Both the position numbers and the translations under genes were made by a program. A stretch of DNA of 64,000 nucleotides. Source: CAVVAL01 sp963742725 (lineage in GTDB: Bacteria; Actinomycetota; Actinomycetes; Mycobacteriales; Cryptosporangiaceae). The stretch lies in the NCBI GenBank assembly GCA_963742725.1, contig CAVUMX010000003.1, positions 1-64,000 of the forward strand. Direction: 5' to 3'. A model generated the notes under the pieces. It was not told the origin of the DNA and made no database searches. It saw only the letters and a list, made by a program, of their open reading frames with translations. Shown here piece by piece: positions 62,982-64,000 of the stretch (the stretch's first letter is position 1; the number at the start of each line of letters is the position of its first letter).

Positions 62982-63380
62982 ATGGGCGAGATTCACCAGG
63001 ATCCACTTGACCAGCGCTTCCTGTTCTGGGCGACTTACTACGGCGGGGACCCCACAGAGAAGGACAAGATGCGGTGGGTTTTGTACTACCCACCCACCGG
63101 CTGGGGCGGAGGCCTACGGCACGACGATGCCAAGCCGGAGATCCTGCGCCGCTACGACAAGCAGGCCAGCGAGCACGGCACCTATCCAGCCGGCACCGCC
63201 TTCCACAGGGAAACCGGTGTGTGGCACGCCTCGGACGGCGCCGAACGCAACTACTGGCTCGGTGGTGACTACGGCGATGACATCAGCCCAGCGCAGGCCC
63301 GGGAGATCATCGTTGAGTGGGGTCACCCGCCGGAGCTCCTTACCGCCGACCCCGTACAGGAACCGCCGCGCCAGCAATAA
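62982..63380 (+). CDS. Hypothetical protein, about 132 residues
   Basis: Starts MGEIHQDPLDQRFLFWATYY from ATG 62982; an in-frame ATG at 62955 is an alternative, and neither has a strong ribosome site. It is Trp/Tyr-rich (RWVLYYPPTGWGGGLRHDD; WHASDGAERNYWLGGDYGDD) with no signal peptide or membrane helix, and ends in a Pro/Gln tail. A promoter-like repeat (GTTGACCGCACTG, then GTTTGACCGCACTG) lies upstream at about 62826-62880. No family recognised. Confidence 0.55.
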   Translation: MGEIHQDPLDQRFLFWATYYGGDPTEKDKMRWVLYYPPTGWGGGLRHDDAKPEILRRYDKQASEHGTYPAGTAFHRETGVWHASDGAERNYWLGGDYGDDISPAQAREIIVEWGHPPELLTADPVQEPPRQQ

Positions 63381-63451
63381 CACTTCTGGAGGCGAGGGAG
63401 GGCCTGAGCAACACTGGCGCCCGTGCCCCCACGACGCCGTCGACCAGGCGC

Positions 63452-64000
63452 TTACCCCGGCCCGATCCCAACCGCCCGTGGCCGCCACGAGACGCACGGT
63501 CTGACTGTCCGTCGCCGGCGAAGTTGGCTGGCAACTGAATATGACCCCAAACACCTGCCTGATCCCCTGCGCGGGTGCGGCCACATCTCGCGAACAACCG
63601 CGGTCAGAATTGACCGCCAAAGCCAGTGGCCGCTCGGCGCGCGAGCCCTGTGCGTTTCTAGAGCAGAAACGCCTTCTTGCCTCTGGTATTCGTAGAGGGT
63701 TATCTCGTTGCTCGGAAACTCGTCTGGAAACAAGTCGAACTGGGTGTGCTGGCTGAGTACGGCGACGAGGAACTCCGTCATCGTGCCAGGGAACTCGGCC
63801 CATCCTGACCGGCTGGTGCCGACTATCCGCCATGACTCAGGGTCGCCGGTGGTAAGCCAATACAGCCAGTCGCCATTGTCTGTGGAGCCCCATGGATACA
63901 GCCCTCCGGGTTCGGGGCTGAGGGGATAAGGCACATCCGACCCGGCTCGCGCAAATCTCGAAGGGCATCAAGTGTCCGGCGGAGATGGGCGTTGAGGCCG
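63452..64000 (-). pseudogene. SUKH (SMI1/KNR4)-like protein, frameshifted and cut by window edge
   Basis: The minus-strand product contains VPYPLSPEPGGLYPWGSTDN, then GDWLYWLTTGDPESW and FPGTMTEFLVAVL, the core of SUKH-type immunity proteins. Upstream, the same family continues in a different frame (LDALRDLREPGR) to the window edge. One G is missing where GGTCGG meets ATGTG, so the gene is frameshifted or misread. After FPDEFPS the frame runs on in an unrelated basic tail. SUKH proteins protect against nuclease and other polymorphic toxins. Confidence 0.65.

Overview
The window is high-GC DNA with actinomycete gene style (GTG starts, strong AGGAGG-type ribosome sites, WXG100/ESX genes, large LuxR-type ATPase regulators, tRNA-linked element remnants). 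It fits a filamentous actinobacterium; the genus cannot be fixed from the sequence. || Layout. (1) 1-18.1 kb: one giant reading frame, open at the left edge (more than 6,000 residues), made of recurring modules with a protein-glutaminase-like Cys-His-Asp domain in the middle. (2) 18.2-36.8 kb: a type VII (ESX) secretion locus on the same strand: mycosin-like protein, eccC, eccD, eccB, a WXG100 pair, three further substrate-like proteins, a YbaB-like protein preceded by a decayed copy of its own 5' end, and an EccA-type double AAA+ ATPase fused to a beta-helix. The giant protein is probably the main cargo. (3) 36.9-40.6 kb: secreted proteins on the minus strand (I36-like, a frameshifted gene, an alpha/beta hydrolase) around a patch of gene debris (3' end of an eccA copy, a cis-prenyltransferase and a polyprenyl synthetase fragment). 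(4) 41-54.1 kb: three large ATP-binding LuxR-type regulators, with an intervening minus-strand group holding a membrane-tethered sigma-like protein, a RiPP-like small peptide, a secreted subtilisin and small exported proteins. (5) 54.2-61.3 kb: the most unusual region. Three paralogous exported proteins share the W/E/W/E pattern of CD38-type ADP-ribosyl cyclases. They lie next to a secreted beta-rich, aerolysin-like protein, an Imm74-like small protein and a GCS2-type ligase operon. (6) 61.5-64 kb: the 3' half of a tRNA-Pro gene (att-like), a doubly frameshifted IS481-type element, an orphan gene and a frameshifted SUKH (SMI1/KNR4) gene running off the right edge. || How it may fit together. 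The ESX core would export the WXG100 proteins, the WxG-containing substrates and probably the giant deamidase-bearing protein. Separately, a 22-bp dyad, CCCCTA-N10-TAGGGG(TTG), occurs about nine times between 54.2 and 61.2 kb, and lies 63-65 bp upstream of the start codon of each of the three cyclase-like genes. It also occurs upstream of the beta-rich protein gene, the GCS2 operon and the adjacent LuxR-type regulator. I infer one regulon for a secreted, possibly multi-component NAD-targeting toxin set. The fold assignment, the toxin role and the regulator-operator pairing are inferences from motifs and spacing.
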